Positions 51,485 to 59,974 are shown, counted from the stretch's first letter. The stretch: DNA of 64,000 nt from Andreprevotia sp. IGB-42 (GCF_009848685.1 NZ_WXTX01000006.1:124001-188000), one strand, 5' to 3'. Numbers and translations: made by a program. The notes: generated by a model from the letters alone, not told the origin.

Positions 51485-51503
51485 GACGCGCTTGCCGCGC
51501 GTC
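51485..51503 (+). terminator. hairpin after the DUF1631 gene
   Basis: GACGCGC (51485-51491) and GCGCGTC (51497-51503) with a TTGCC loop, 14 nt after the stop codon. There is no U-tract, so a terminator role is uncertain. Confidence 0.35.
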
Positions 51504-51542
51504 ACGCACTGAATATGGCCATCCGGCTGGTAGAATTGCCGG

Positions 51543-53438
51543 ATGATCAGACTCAAATCACTCACATTGCGGCGCGGTCTCAAGGTTCTGCTTGATCGCG
51601 CTGACCTCACGCTTCATTCCGGCCAGAAAATTGGCGTTGTCGGCGCCAATGGTGCCGGCAAATCTTCCTTCTTCGGCCTGCTGCGCGGCGAATTGCACGC
51701 CGATGGCGGCGATCTTGAGCTGCCGCCCCGGCTGGTGATCGGCCATGTGGCGCAGGAAACGCCTGCACTGGTGGTATCCGCCCTCGATTTCGTGCTGGAT
51801 GGCGACGTGGAACTGCGCGCCATCGAGGCCGAACTGGCTGCGGTAGCCGGCGATGGCATGCAGCATGGCGAGCTGCTGGGCAAGCTCGAAGCCATCGATG
51901 GCTACAGCGCGCCGGCGCGTGCCGGCAAGCTGCTGGCCGGGCTGGGTTTCTCCAGCGATGAAATGAGCCGGCCGGTATCGACATTCTCCGGCGGCTGGCG
52001 CATGCGCCTCAACCTGGCGCAGGCGCTGATGTGCCGCTCCGATGTATTGCTGCTCGACGAACCCACCAACCATCTGGATCTGGAAACCGTGGTATGGCTG
52101 GAGAGCTGGCTACGCAGCTACCAGGGCATGCTGCTGATCATTTCGCATGACCGGGATTTCCTCGATGCCACCATCAGCTGCATCCTGCACGTGGATGCCG
52201 GCAAGCTGGACCTGTACACCGGCAACTATGGCGATTTCGAAGCACAACGTGCCGAGAAACTTTCACAACAGCAGCAGGCTTTCGACAAGCAGCAGCGCGA
52301 AGTGGCGCATCTGGAATCGTTCATCACCCGCTTCAAAGCCAAGGCCAGCAAGGCCAAGCAGGCGCAAAGCCGCGTGAAGGCGCTGGAGCGGATGGAAATG
52401 ATCACCGCTGCACATGTCGATTCCCCATTCACTTTCAGCTTCCGCGAGCCGGAGTCGAGCCCCAGCCCGCTGATCCGGCTGGAAAAAGCCTTTACCGGCT
52501 ACAGTGCAGACAAGCCGTTGCTGCATGACCTGAACCTGAGCCTGGAAAAACAGGCGCGCATCGGCCTGCTGGGTGTAAATGGCGCAGGTAAATCCACGCT
52601 GATCAAGACGCTGTGTGGTGATCTGCACCTGATATCCGGCGAGCGTGTGGAAGGCAAAGGACTGAAAATCGGCTACTTTGCCCAGCATCAGCTGGAACAC
52701 CTGCGGCTGGATGAATCACCATTGTGGCATCTGCAAAAGCTCGATCCATTGACGCGCGAGCAGGAACACCGCAATTATCTGGGCGGCTTCGACTTTCACG
52801 GCGAAATGGCCACCGGCCCGGTACGCCCGTTTTCCGGCGGTGAGAAAGCCCGCCTGGCACTGGCACTGCTGATCTGGCAAAAACCTAACCTGCTGCTGCT
52901 CGATGAGCCGACCAACCACCTGGATATCGATATGCGCCAGGCGCTGACGCGCGCGCTTACCGATTTTGATGGCGCCATCATCCTGGTTTCGCATGACCGG
53001 CACCTGTTGCGTGCCACAGTGGATGATTTCTGGCTGATCGAAGCCGGCCGGGTGCGGCCGTTCGACGGCGATCTGGATGATTACAGCCGCTACAGCCAGG
53101 AAAAGCGTGCCGAGGCCAACGTGGCGCTGCGTACGTCCGAAGCGGGGGGCGACCGCAAGGCGCAAAAGCGCGAGGAAGCCGAAGCGCGCCAGAAGCTGGC
53201 CAGCGCCAGGAAACCGATCGAGCAAAAGCTGGGCAAGGTGGAAAAAGCGCTCGCGCCCAAGCAGACCGAGCATGGTGAACTGACCGCCAGGCTGCAGGAG
53301 GCCGGTATTTACGATGCCGAGCGCAAGGCCGAGCTGCAAACCGTGCTGCAACGCGAAGCCGAGCTGAAAGCACAGATTGATGAGCTGGAAGCGCAATGGC
53401 TCGCGCTTTCCGAACAGCTGGAGCAACTGGAAGCATGA
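51543..53438 (+). CDS. ABC-F ribosome-associated ATPase (YheS-like)
   Basis: A 631-aa protein with two ATPase domains and no membrane segment. Walker A motifs are GANGAGKSS (about 35) and GVNGAGKST (about 345); signatures are STFSGGWRMRLNLAQAL and FSGGEKARLALALL; both Walker B motifs end in LLLDEPTNHLD. The inter-domain linker (about 230-290) is the ABC-F arm that enters the ribosomal E site, and the C-terminus is a charged coiled coil (about 520-631). Length and order match YheS. It probably relieves stalled translation. Its stop overlaps the next start as ATGA. Confidence 0.93.
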   Translation: MIRLKSLTLRRGLKVLLDRADLTLHSGQKIGVVGANGAGKSSFFGLLRGELHADGGDLELPPRLVIGHVAQETPALVVSALDFVLDGDVELRAIEAELAAVAGDGMQHGELLGKLEAIDGYSAPARAGKLLAGLGFSSDEMSRPVSTFSGGWRMRLNLAQALMCRSDVLLLDEPTNHLDLETVVWLESWLRSYQGMLLIISHDRDFLDATISCILHVDAGKLDLYTGNYGDFEAQRAEKLSQQQQAFDKQQREVAHLESFITRFKAKASKAKQAQSRVKALERMEMITAAHVDSPFTFSFREPESSPSPLIRLEKAFTGYSADKPLLHDLNLSLEKQARIGLLGVNGAGKSTLIKTLCGDLHLISGERVEGKGLKIGYFAQHQLEHLRLDESPLWHLQKLDPLTREQEHRNYLGGFDFHGEMATGPVRPFSGGEKARLALALLIWQKPNLLLLDEPTNHLDIDMRQALTRALTDFDGAIILVSHDRHLLRATVDDFWLIEAGRVRPFDGDLDDYSRYSQEKRAEANVALRTSEAGGDRKAQKREEAEARQKLASARKPIEQKLGKVEKALAPKQTEHGELTARLQEAGIYDAERKAELQTVLQREAELKAQIDELEAQWLALSEQLEQLEA

Positions 53439-53929
53439 TCCGCTCAACCCCGGCGCTGATCCTGCTGTGGTTGAGCGTGCTTGGCATCGTCTATTTTGGC
53501 GGCCAGCTGCTGCTGGAGCGCCAGCGGCTGCCGCAAAGCACCATGAACACGCAGGATGGTCAGCGCGAGCTGGTTTTGCAGCGTGCGCAGGATGGCCATT
53601 TCCGCGTGCAGGGCAAGGTGAATGGCGAGGAGGCGGTGTTTCTGATGGATACCGGCGCCACCACGGTCACCTTGGGTACCCGGCTGGCATCGCGGCTGGA
53701 TTTGCCCGTCGGCAGCAAGATCATCTCGCAAACGGCCAATGGCGAAGTCGAAGGCTTTGAAACGCGCATTTCGCGGCTGCAGTTTGGCGGTTTTACGCTC
53801 GATGGCGTGCGCGCTGTCGTGGTGCCAGAGCTGGGCGATGAATTGCTGATGGGCATGAATGTGATCTCGCGCTTCGACGTCAGCCTGAACCGCGACGAGA
53901 TGAGGCTGGCGGTACGCAACCCGTCCTGA
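53435..53929 (+). CDS. membrane-anchored retropepsin-like aspartic protease
   Basis: A 164-aa clan AA protease of the type found widely in proteobacteria (TIGR02281-like). One N-terminal membrane segment (about 6-24) is followed by a single aspartic protease lobe with the catalytic FLMDTGATTVTLG, a flap region and the later ELLMGMNVISRFDVSLNRDEMRL. Such single-lobe enzymes dimerise to form the active site. ATG 53435 overlaps the ABC-F stop codon by 4 nt, so the two genes are coupled. Substrate unknown. Confidence 0.88.
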   Translation: MIRSTPALILLWLSVLGIVYFGGQLLLERQRLPQSTMNTQDGQRELVLQRAQDGHFRVQGKVNGEEAVFLMDTGATTVTLGTRLASRLDLPVGSKIISQTANGEVEGFETRISRLQFGGFTLDGVRAVVVPELGDELLMGMNVISRFDVSLNRDEMRLAVRNPS

Positions 53930-53997
53930 TCCCCGGACCGCCCGCATATACGGCGCTTTTGCTTTCACAAAAAATTCTTTATGTGTCAATGATATGG

Positions 53998-54015
53998 ATT
54001 AATTTTTTAATTAAT
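53998..54015. repeat. AT-only inverted repeat upstream of the PSD-like gene
   Basis: ATTAATT (53998-54004), TTTT, AATTAAT (54009-54015): an 18-bp all-A/T inverted repeat in a GC-rich genome, about 130 bp before the PSD-like gene. It might be a site for a nucleoid or AT-binding regulator. Confidence 0.4.
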
Positions 54016-54077
54016 TTGTCAGCATAAGAAAAGCATCCTACAAAGCAGCAGGCTTGGGCGTGCCGCCTTGGGAGTGC

Positions 54078-54099
54078 TTGCCGCAACGGTTTGCGGCAA
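54078..54099 (+). repeat. hairpin in leader of PSD-like gene
   Basis: TTGCCGCAA (54078-54086) and TTGCGGCAA (54091-54099) form a perfect 9-bp stem with a CGGT loop, ending 45 nt before the chosen start codon. No U-tract follows. It may be a leader structure or an operator. Confidence 0.45.
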
Positions 54100-54144
54100 C
54101 CCGCCAAACCAGAAGATCACGCGCAACCGGAACTGGAGCAAGTG

Positions 54145-55326
54145 ATGAGTCTGGAAGAACGTGGGGCAGGTTTGAGCGAGTTGCATGGGGAAGGTCTGCA
54201 TCCGGTAGTGCTGGAGCTGGTTGATCTGATTTTGGCCAACAACTGGGAGGCCGATTTCAAGCAGGCAGTTGCACGTGCTGCCAAATGGAATATCCCGGAT
54301 CTGGCGGATATCAGAACGCTCGATGACTACCTGAAGTGGCTTGGCGAGCTGTTGTACTGGGTGCCTTCCGAGAATCGGGCCGGGCGCGAGGTATACATGC
54401 ATCTGTGCAAGTCTTACTTCATCTTTGATCAGCCGCCGGTGCTGCAATTGCAAAACCGCGTGGTGCCGCACGACAGTGCGCCACCGCTGACGCCGTTGTC
54501 GGCATGGCTGGTGAAATATGCGAAGGCGATGGGCGAATTCCTCGATACCCCGGAATCACTGACCGAGGAGTCGCTGCAATCGTTCATCGATTCGCCCAAT
54601 TACAATATGAGTGATTATCTGATTCCGCACGGCGGCTGGAAGACCTTCAACCAGTTCTTTGCGCGTAATTTCAAACCCGGCTATCGCCCCATTGCGGCCA
54701 TTGCCGATCAAAGCGTGATTGTTTCGCCAGCTGATTCCACTTTTGCCGGCCAGTGGGAAATCCGTTCCGATTCCGGCGTTACCGTGAAGAACCTGCACTG
54801 GTCGATCAACGAATTGCTGGAAGGCAGCCCGTACAAGGACAGGTTCAATAACGGCCTGTTCATGCATGCGTTCCTCGGCCCCAGTGATTATCACCGCCAG
54901 CATGCGCCGGTGGGCGGCACCGTGCTGGAAGCGCGGGTGATTCCCGGCCAGGTGTACCTGGAAGTTGTGGCTGAGCCGGTGGCCGGTGATGCCAACGGCG
55001 CGTACCAGCTGAAACCGGTGCGTACCTTCGACGCGCCCGATAACGCCGGCTATCAATTTGCGCAGGCACGCGGCCTGATCGTGCTGGATACGCCGATCGG
55101 ACTGGTTGCAGTGCTGCCCATCGGCATGTGCCAGGTATCGTCGGTCATCATTACCGCGGAAGTGGGCGTGACCTTGCGCAAGGGCGAAGAGCTGTCGTAC
55201 TTCCAGTTCGGTGGCTCGGACATCATCCTGCTGTTCGAAGCCAGGAGCAACGTGAGCTTCACCGCGCAGCCGGGCACCCATTACAAGGTGGGCAACCGCA
55301 TTGCCCAGTCCTTTCCGCTCGCATGA
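54145..55326 (+). CDS. phosphatidylserine decarboxylase-like protein with PSDC domain
   Basis: A 393-aa soluble protein. The N-terminal part (about 90-190) resembles the PSD-associated domain of fungal PSD-like proteins (LVKYAKAMGEFLDTPESLT ... GGWKTFNQFFARNFKPG). The C-terminal part is the decarboxylase with DYHRQHAPVGGTV and a self-cleavage region FGGSDIILLFE, where S358 would become the pyruvoyl group. Canonical enzymes have GST or GSS here; the residue after Ser is Asp (D359). The family also decarboxylates tryptophan and other amino acids, so phospholipid synthesis is not certain. GGAG precedes ATG 54145. It is not beside pssA. Confidence 0.85.
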   Translation: MSLEERGAGLSELHGEGLHPVVLELVDLILANNWEADFKQAVARAAKWNIPDLADIRTLDDYLKWLGELLYWVPSENRAGREVYMHLCKSYFIFDQPPVLQLQNRVVPHDSAPPLTPLSAWLVKYAKAMGEFLDTPESLTEESLQSFIDSPNYNMSDYLIPHGGWKTFNQFFARNFKPGYRPIAAIADQSVIVSPADSTFAGQWEIRSDSGVTVKNLHWSINELLEGSPYKDRFNNGLFMHAFLGPSDYHRQHAPVGGTVLEARVIPGQVYLEVVAEPVAGDANGAYQLKPVRTFDAPDNAGYQFAQARGLIVLDTPIGLVAVLPIGMCQVSSVIITAEVGVTLRKGEELSYFQFGGSDIILLFEARSNVSFTAQPGTHYKVGNRIAQSFPLA

Positions 55327-55336
55327 TGGTTTGCTC

Positions 55337-55375
55337 GATATTCCCGTGCGACAAGCAATATCGCACGGGAATATC
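55337..55375. repeat. 15-bp perfect inverted repeat after PSD-like gene
   Basis: GATATTCCCGTGCGA (55337-55351) and TCGCACGGGAATATC (55361-55375) are exact inverted repeats separated by 9 nt, 10 nt past the stop codon. The RNA hairpin would be very stable, but no U-tract follows on either strand. It may be a non-canonical terminator, an mRNA 3'-end stabiliser or a protein-binding site. Confidence 0.6.
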
Positions 55376-55427
55376 CGTGTGATGGGTCTGGTGAGCAATG
55401 GCAAGCATAGTCCGCATGACGCGGCGT

Positions 55428-55988
55428 TCAAATGCCCGGCCACCAAGTCCAGCCTTGTGCTGAACGGCGCAGCTCGAAGCGCGCCAATGGCGGTACTTCG
55501 ATACGGAAAAACCCGCTCGCCGGCGCGTTCAACGCATGCAGGATGGCGGCACGGATCACGGCGGGGTGCGTAAGTGCCACCACGTCACCCTGATAATCCA
55601 GTTGTTCCTGCCACCTGCCTACCCGCGCCAATACCTGAAGAAACGATTCGGCACCACCCGCCGGCGCCTCGGCTTGCCGGGTCCATGCGGCAAGCGCCGC
55701 GGGGGTTTCTGCCGCCACCTCAGCCAGCCCACGTCCACGCCAGTGACCATGGTCCATGTCCGCCAGCGCGGGTTCGATGATGGCCGGACGCTGCCACAAT
55801 GCCGCCGTATCCCGGGCCATCGCGGCCGGGCTGCACAGCAGCGTTGCATGAGCAGGTAGATGCGCGATCAGGCCCGCGGCAATGGTTTCATCCCGGCCGC
55901 GTTCGTCCAGCGCCTCGTCAGCGGGAAAGCGGCCTTTGCGCATGGCCGGGGTGCTGGCAAGACTGAATAATTGCAAACGTGTGGTCAT
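55428..55988 (-). CDS. histidine-phosphatase-fold protein lacking the catalytic His
   Basis: A 186-aa member of the phosphoglycerate mutase/histidine phosphatase fold, in the subgroup found next to cbtAB: GRFPADEALDERG after the first strand, LLCSPAAMARDTA, DMDHGHWRGRGL and the second-His motif LTHPAVIRAAI. The first-strand motif, normally RHG or SHAxT with the phospho-acceptor His, reads FSLASTPAMR, so Leu (codon CTT) occupies the His position. Catalysis by the usual mechanism is therefore doubtful. In related clusters a phosphatase of this fold (CobC) dephosphorylates alpha-ribazole phosphate. It is divergent from cbtB. ATG 55988 has only a weak ribosome site. Confidence 0.75.
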   Translation of the reverse strand: MTTRLQLFSLASTPAMRKGRFPADEALDERGRDETIAAGLIAHLPAHATLLCSPAAMARDTAALWQRPAIIEPALADMDHGHWRGRGLAEVAAETPAALAAWTRQAEAPAGGAESFLQVLARVGRWQEQLDYQGDVVALTHPAVIRAAILHALNAPASGFFRIEVPPLARFELRRSAQGWTWWPGI

Positions 55989-56053
55989 GTAAACTTTGCT
56001 GGAATGATCACGACAGGTACGGACGTGAAAAGATTTCAATGTCCAAGCATTTG

Positions 56054-56074
56054 CCGGGATATTAATATACCCGG
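56054..56074. promoter_or_regulatory. palindrome in the phosphatase/cbtB intergenic region
   Basis: CCGGGATATT (56054-56063) followed by AATATACCCGG (56064-56074) is a near-perfect palindrome with one inserted base, containing a TATTAATATA core that could also be a -10 box. It lies about midway between the divergent starts, the usual position for a shared operator. Confidence 0.45.
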
Positions 56075-56155
56075 GAATTGAAAGTACGCATTGCGTAGCC
56101 CGTCATTGCACCATGGGTACGATCGTCCGCATCGTGCCGTTCCAGGAGAAATTTC

Positions 56156-56365
56156 ATGATCGATACCGCGCTCAATCCGGCCATCGAACCCACCCCCATC
56201 CCGTTGGGCGAATGGCTGCCATGGGCGGTATTCGGCGGCTTGCTGGCGCTGCTGGCGCTGTATTTCGTTGGCAGCGAGCAGGGCGCCACATCGCTGTTCC
56301 AGGGCATGTACGTGCATGAGTTCGTGCACGATGGCCGCCACCTGCTTGGCTTTCCTTGCCACTGA
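56156..56365 (+). CDS. cbtB: cobalt transporter subunit CbtB
   Basis: A 69-aa membrane protein with one hydrophobic helix (about 22-41) and the family's histidine-rich C-terminus MYVHEFVHDGRHLLGFPCH, which likely binds cobalt. CbtB is always paired with CbtA in B12-related cobalt uptake loci, as here. AGGAG lies nine bases before ATG 56156. cbtA starts 13 nt after the stop. Confidence 0.93.
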   Translation: MIDTALNPAIEPTPIPLGEWLPWAVFGGLLALLALYFVGSEQGATSLFQGMYVHEFVHDGRHLLGFPCH

Positions 56366-56378
56366 ACCGGGAGTTGTC

Positions 56379-57152
56379 ATGGTAGGGAAATTATTGGTAC
56401 GTGGCATGATTGCCGGCGTGGTGGCAGGCTTGCTGACCTTCGGTTTTGCCAGGGTAGTGGGCGAGCCGCAGGTGGATCACGCCATCGCATTCGAAGAGCA
56501 GGCCAGCAAGGCCAGGGAAGCGCACGAGCATGTTGATCAGGCGCAGGGCGGCCATGTGCACGAGGCAGAAGAGGCCGAACTGGTCAGCCGGGAAACGCAG
56601 GCGGGCTTTGGCCTGCTGACCAGCGTGGTGGTGTACGGCGCGGCCTTTGGCGGCCTGTTTGCGCTGGCTTTTGCATTCATTTATGGCCGTACCAGCAAGC
56701 TGCCGGCGCGGCCGCTGGCGGCTTGGCTGGCGCTGGCTGCATTCATGGCGCTGGTGGTGGTGCCCAGCATCAAGTATCCGGCCACGCCGCCCGCGGTGGG
56801 CGACCCGGAAACCATCGGTTACCGCACGGCGCTGTTCTTCCTGATGATTGCCATTTCGCTGGTCACCATGGTGTTTGCACTGAAGATGCGCAAGGTGATG
56901 ATGCGGCAACTGGGGCAGTGGAATGCATCGATTGCAGCCGGCCTGCTGTTCGTCGTGATCATTGCCGCTGTGCAACTGGCGCTGCCGTCGTTCGACAACG
57001 TGCCGGACGGCTTCCCGGCCGCATTGCTGTGGAAATTCCGTGTGGCTGCGATGGGCATGCAAGTGATCATGTGGACCACGCTGGGCCTGCTGTTTGGCGT
57101 GCTGGCTGAAAACAAGCTGCGTGACTTGCATTCGCAACCGGTTGCCCGCTGA
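56379..57152 (+). CDS. cbtA: cobalt transporter subunit CbtA
   Basis: A 257-aa inner-membrane protein with about five to six helices. After the first helix a soluble loop (about 33-75) is rich in His and Glu (AHEHVDQAQGGHVHEAEEAE), a plausible metal-collecting segment. The family stretch VVPSIKYPATPPAVGDPETI is present. Together with CbtB it supplies cobalt for the cobalamin genes nearby. GGGAG lies seven bases before ATG 56379, and a strong terminator follows. Confidence 0.93.
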   Translation: MVGKLLVRGMIAGVVAGLLTFGFARVVGEPQVDHAIAFEEQASKAREAHEHVDQAQGGHVHEAEEAELVSRETQAGFGLLTSVVVYGAAFGGLFALAFAFIYGRTSKLPARPLAAWLALAAFMALVVVPSIKYPATPPAVGDPETIGYRTALFFLMIAISLVTMVFALKMRKVMMRQLGQWNASIAAGLLFVVIIAAVQLALPSFDNVPDGFPAALLWKFRVAAMGMQVIMWTTLGLLFGVLAENKLRDLHSQPVAR

Positions 57153-57206
57153 CCGGCATCTTCTGCAAGTCAGCTGTTAACGGCTCTGAACGATGATGCA
57201 GTACGG

Positions 57207-57240
57207 GGGACCAGGCTCGCGCCTGGTCCCTTTGTCTTTT
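57207..57240 (+). terminator. intrinsic terminator of cbtBA
   Basis: GGGACCAGGC (57207-57216), loop TCGC, GCCTGGTCCC (57221-57230), then TTTGTCTTTT. It ends exactly at the stop codon of the convergent cobM. Confidence 0.9.
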
Positions 57241-57962
57241 CAGCCGGCGTACAGCGTTGAATCGTCAAATCCTTCCGCCGCCAGTACCTGGCCCACCAGG
57301 ATCAGCGCGGTGCGCTCTATCTGTGTGTGCTGCACCTTGGACACGATATCGCCCAGCGTGCCGGTGACGCGGGTTTCATCTGGCCAACTGGCGCGGTAGA
57401 CCACGGCGATGGGGCAATCGGCGCCATAGTGCGGCAGCAAGTCGGCCACGATGCTTGCCAGGTGCCGCACGCCCAGGTGCACCGCCATGGTGGCCTTGTG
57501 GCGCGCCAGATCGGCCAGCTGTTCACCATCGGGCATCTTCGATTTGCTGCCATAGCGGGTGAGGATCACCGTCTGCGAGATGCCGGGCAGCGTCAACTCC
57601 ACGCCCAGCGTGGCCGCGCACGCCGCGGTGGCGGTTACCCCGGGCACGATCTCGTAGGGAATATCCAGCGCCTTGAGGCGGCGTATCTGCTCGCCGATCG
57701 CGCCATACAGCGATGGATCGCCCGAATGCACGCGCGCCACGTGCTGGCCTTTTGCGTGGGCCTCTGCCAGCAGCGCGATGATTTCGTCCAGGTTCAGCGC
57801 TGCGGTGTTGACCACGCGTTCCGCCTGATGCCCGGCAAGCACTTCCGCCGGCACCAGCGAGCCCGCGTACAGGATCACCGGGCAACTGCGCACCAGCCGC
57901 TGCCCCTTTACCGTGATCAGCTCCGGGTCGCCCGGGCCTGCGCCGATGAAAAATACGGTCAT
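57240..57962 (-). CDS. cobM: precorrin-4 C11-methyltransferase CobM
   Basis: A 240-aa tetrapyrrole methyltransferase adding the C11 methyl group from SAM. It opens with [18 protein letters not shown], has YAGSLVP, VHSGDPSLYGA, PGVTATAACAATLG and the closing LILVG strand. ATG 57962 overlaps the cobK stop as ATGA. A longer frame to 57986 adds eight residues before the conserved start. Final gene of the cobL-cobK-cobM unit. Confidence 0.96.
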   Translation of the reverse strand: MTVFFIGAGPGDPELITVKGQRLVRSCPVILYAGSLVPAEVLAGHQAERVVNTAALNLDEIIALLAEAHAKGQHVARVHSGDPSLYGAIGEQIRRLKALDIPYEIVPGVTATAACAATLGVELTLPGISQTVILTRYGSKSKMPDGEQLADLARHKATMAVHLGVRHLASIVADLLPHYGADCPIAVVYRASWPDETRVTGTLGDIVSKVQHTQIERTALILVGQVLAAEGFDDSTLYAG

Positions 57963-58696
57963 GCCAGTTTCTCGCTCAATAAACAATCAATCAGCGCTGC
58001 CACATCGGTGAACTCTCGCTCTGCAACGGGCAGCGTGGGCCGGGCATGCATCAATACCGGCAGGCGCATCTCGCGCGCTACTTCCAGCTTGGCTTCAGTG
58101 GCGCTGCCACCACTGTTCTTGCTGACGATCACATCGATGCCATGTGCAACGAACAGTGCGCGCTCGCCCTCGCTGGTAAACGGCCCACGCACGCCCAGCA
58201 CCTGCGCGCCGGCATTGCCCGGATGCGGATCGAGGCAGCGCACCAGCCAGTGCTGATGCGGGGGGATTTCATCCAGATGGGACAGTGGCTCACGGCCCGA
58301 GGTGAACAGTGGCCGCTTGAAGGGCGCCAGCGCGGTAACGAGCTCGCTCCAGCTCGCCACGCTGCGCCAGTCATCTCCGATACGGGGCTGCCAGGCTGGC
58401 CGGCGCAATGCCCAGTAGCATGTGCCCGTCGCCGCGCATGCCCGGGCTGCATTGTTGCTGATCTGCGCCGCATAGGGGTGCGTGGCATCCAGCACCAGGG
58501 TGATCGCTTCCATGGTCAGGTAATCCGCCAGGCCGTCTGCGCCGCCAAAACCGCCAACGCGCACGCTGCACGCCAGATCCTGCGGTACCCGCCCCAATCC
58601 CGCCAGGCTGTAGACGTGGCGGGGGCCAAGCTGGCGGGCAATCTGCAATGCATCGCCGGTGCCGCCCAGCAGCAGTATGCGTGCTGCAGCATTCAT
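57959..58696 (-). CDS. cobK: precorrin-6A reductase CobK
   Basis: The 245-aa NADPH-dependent reductase converts precorrin-6A to dihydroprecorrin-6 (precorrin-6B). It shows ILLLGGTGDALQIARQL, the AGLGR and VGGFGGADGLADYL segments, LVLDATHPYAAQISNNA, LFTSGREPL and IVSKNSGGSATEAKLEVARE. It overlaps cobM by 4 nt; cobL ends 39 nt upstream. Full length. Confidence 0.95.
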   Translation of the reverse strand: MNAAARILLLGGTGDALQIARQLGPRHVYSLAGLGRVPQDLACSVRVGGFGGADGLADYLTMEAITLVLDATHPYAAQISNNAARACAATGTCYWALRRPAWQPRIGDDWRSVASWSELVTALAPFKRPLFTSGREPLSHLDEIPPHQHWLVRCLDPHPGNAGAQVLGVRGPFTSEGERALFVAHGIDVIVSKNSGGSATEAKLEVAREMRLPVLMHARPTLPVAEREFTDVAALIDCLLSEKLA

Positions 58697-58735
58697 CGTA
58701 TGCAGCCCGCAGGTTTGTAACGTCCGGCCATGCCG

Positions 58736-59950
58736 TTACGCATCGGCATGACTTTTGTGTACTTCGTACAGCGTCAGCGGCAATGCCTGGCGCCAGGTAT
58801 CAAAGCCCCCCAGCGGCTGCGCGTGCGCCAGCGCAATGCGGGTGAGCGTGCCGCCATATTGTTCATGCCAGGCCAGCAGCACGGCCTCGGCCTGCAGGGT
58901 GACGGCATTGGCCACCAGCCGGCCACCGGGTTTCAGTTGCTGCCAGCATGCATCCAGTACGCCGGGCACGGTGACGCCGCCACCGATGAAAACGGCATCC
59001 GGGGCTGGCAGGCCGGCCAGCGCTGCCGGCGCACTGCCGGCAACCAGCTGCAGATCGGGCACGCCCAGTTGATCGCGGTTGTACGCAATCAGTTGCTGCC
59101 GGCTTTCATCCGCTTCCACCGCGATTGCGCGGCAGGCGGGGTGACTGCGCATCCATTCAATACCGATAGAGCCGCAACCGGCGCCGACATCCCACAGCAG
59201 CTCGCCGGGCCGGGGTGCCAGGCGCGCCAGCGTGATGGCCCGGGCATCGCGCTTGGTGAGCTGGCCATCGTGGCGGTAAGCATCATCGGGCAGGCCGGGC
59301 GCGAGCGGCAGGCTGCGCGTGTTGCCATCCGCGATCAGTTCCAGCGCCACGATATTGAGTTTGGCCATGCTGGCTTCCGGCCAGCTTGCGGCGGTGCCGT
59401 CGATACGGCGCTCCTGTGCAGCACCCAGGTGCTCCAGCACCGTCATGCGGCTGGCGGCAAAGCCGTTTGCCTGCAGATGCCTGGCAATGGCGGCCGGCGC
59501 GTTGCCGTCCGGCGTCAGCAGCAGCAGGCGCTGGCCGGCATGCAGATCGATATTCAGGCTGGCAAGTGGCCTGGTCAGGAGTGAGCGCACCGTGCAGTGC
59601 TGCAGTGGCCAGCCTAGGCGGGCCGCAGCCAGTGCGGTGGATGAGGGCGCGGGGATGACGTGTAGCTCGGCAGTGCCCAGCGCCTGCGCCAGGCTGGCAC
59701 CTACGCCGTAGAACATCGGGTCACCACTGGCCAGCACGCATACCGGTGTACCACGGTGGTTGAGGACCGGGCCGAGGTCAAACGGCTGCGGCCAGCAGAT
59801 ACGCTCCGCGCTGATGCAGTGTGGCAGCAAGGCCAGCTGGCGCTCGGCGCCCACGATGCGCTGTGCACCCAGCAGTGCACGCCGCGCACTGCGCGATAGC
59901 TCGCCATAGCCGTCATCACCGATGCCCACCACGGTTACCCACGCCGTCAT
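58736..59950 (-). CDS. cobL: precorrin-6B C5,15-methyltransferase (decarboxylating) CobL
   Basis: A 404-aa fusion equal to CbiE plus CbiT. The N-terminal half (about 1-205, [15 protein letters not shown] ... [12 protein letters not shown]) methylates; the C-terminal half (about 225-404, [36 protein letters not shown] in part, then [16 protein letters not shown]) is a Rossmann methyltransferase that also decarboxylates the acetate side chain. ATG 59950 has AGGA upstream and the conserved start; the open frame continuing to 60130 encodes Cys-rich sequence foreign to the family. First gene of its unit, divergent from cobG. Confidence 0.95.
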   Translation of the reverse strand: MTAWVTVVGIGDDGYGELSRSARRALLGAQRIVGAERQLALLPHCISAERICWPQPFDLGPVLNHRGTPVCVLASGDPMFYGVGASLAQALGTAELHVIPAPSSTALAAARLGWPLQHCTVRSLLTRPLASLNIDLHAGQRLLLLTPDGNAPAAIARHLQANGFAASRMTVLEHLGAAQERRIDGTAASWPEASMAKLNIVALELIADGNTRSLPLAPGLPDDAYRHDGQLTKRDARAITLARLAPRPGELLWDVGAGCGSIGIEWMRSHPACRAIAVEADESRQQLIAYNRDQLGVPDLQLVAGSAPAALAGLPAPDAVFIGGGVTVPGVLDACWQQLKPGGRLVANAVTLQAEAVLLAWHEQYGGTLTRIALAHAQPLGGFDTWRQALPLTLYEVHKSHADA

Positions 59951-59974
59951 GCCTGTTCCTTGTTCCACAGCCAG

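Noticed and set aside
55989-56155. cobalamin riboswitch before cbtB
   Set aside because: A riboswitch would be expected before cobalt/B12 genes, but I could not find the B12 box or the GCCACTG-type core on the coding strand.
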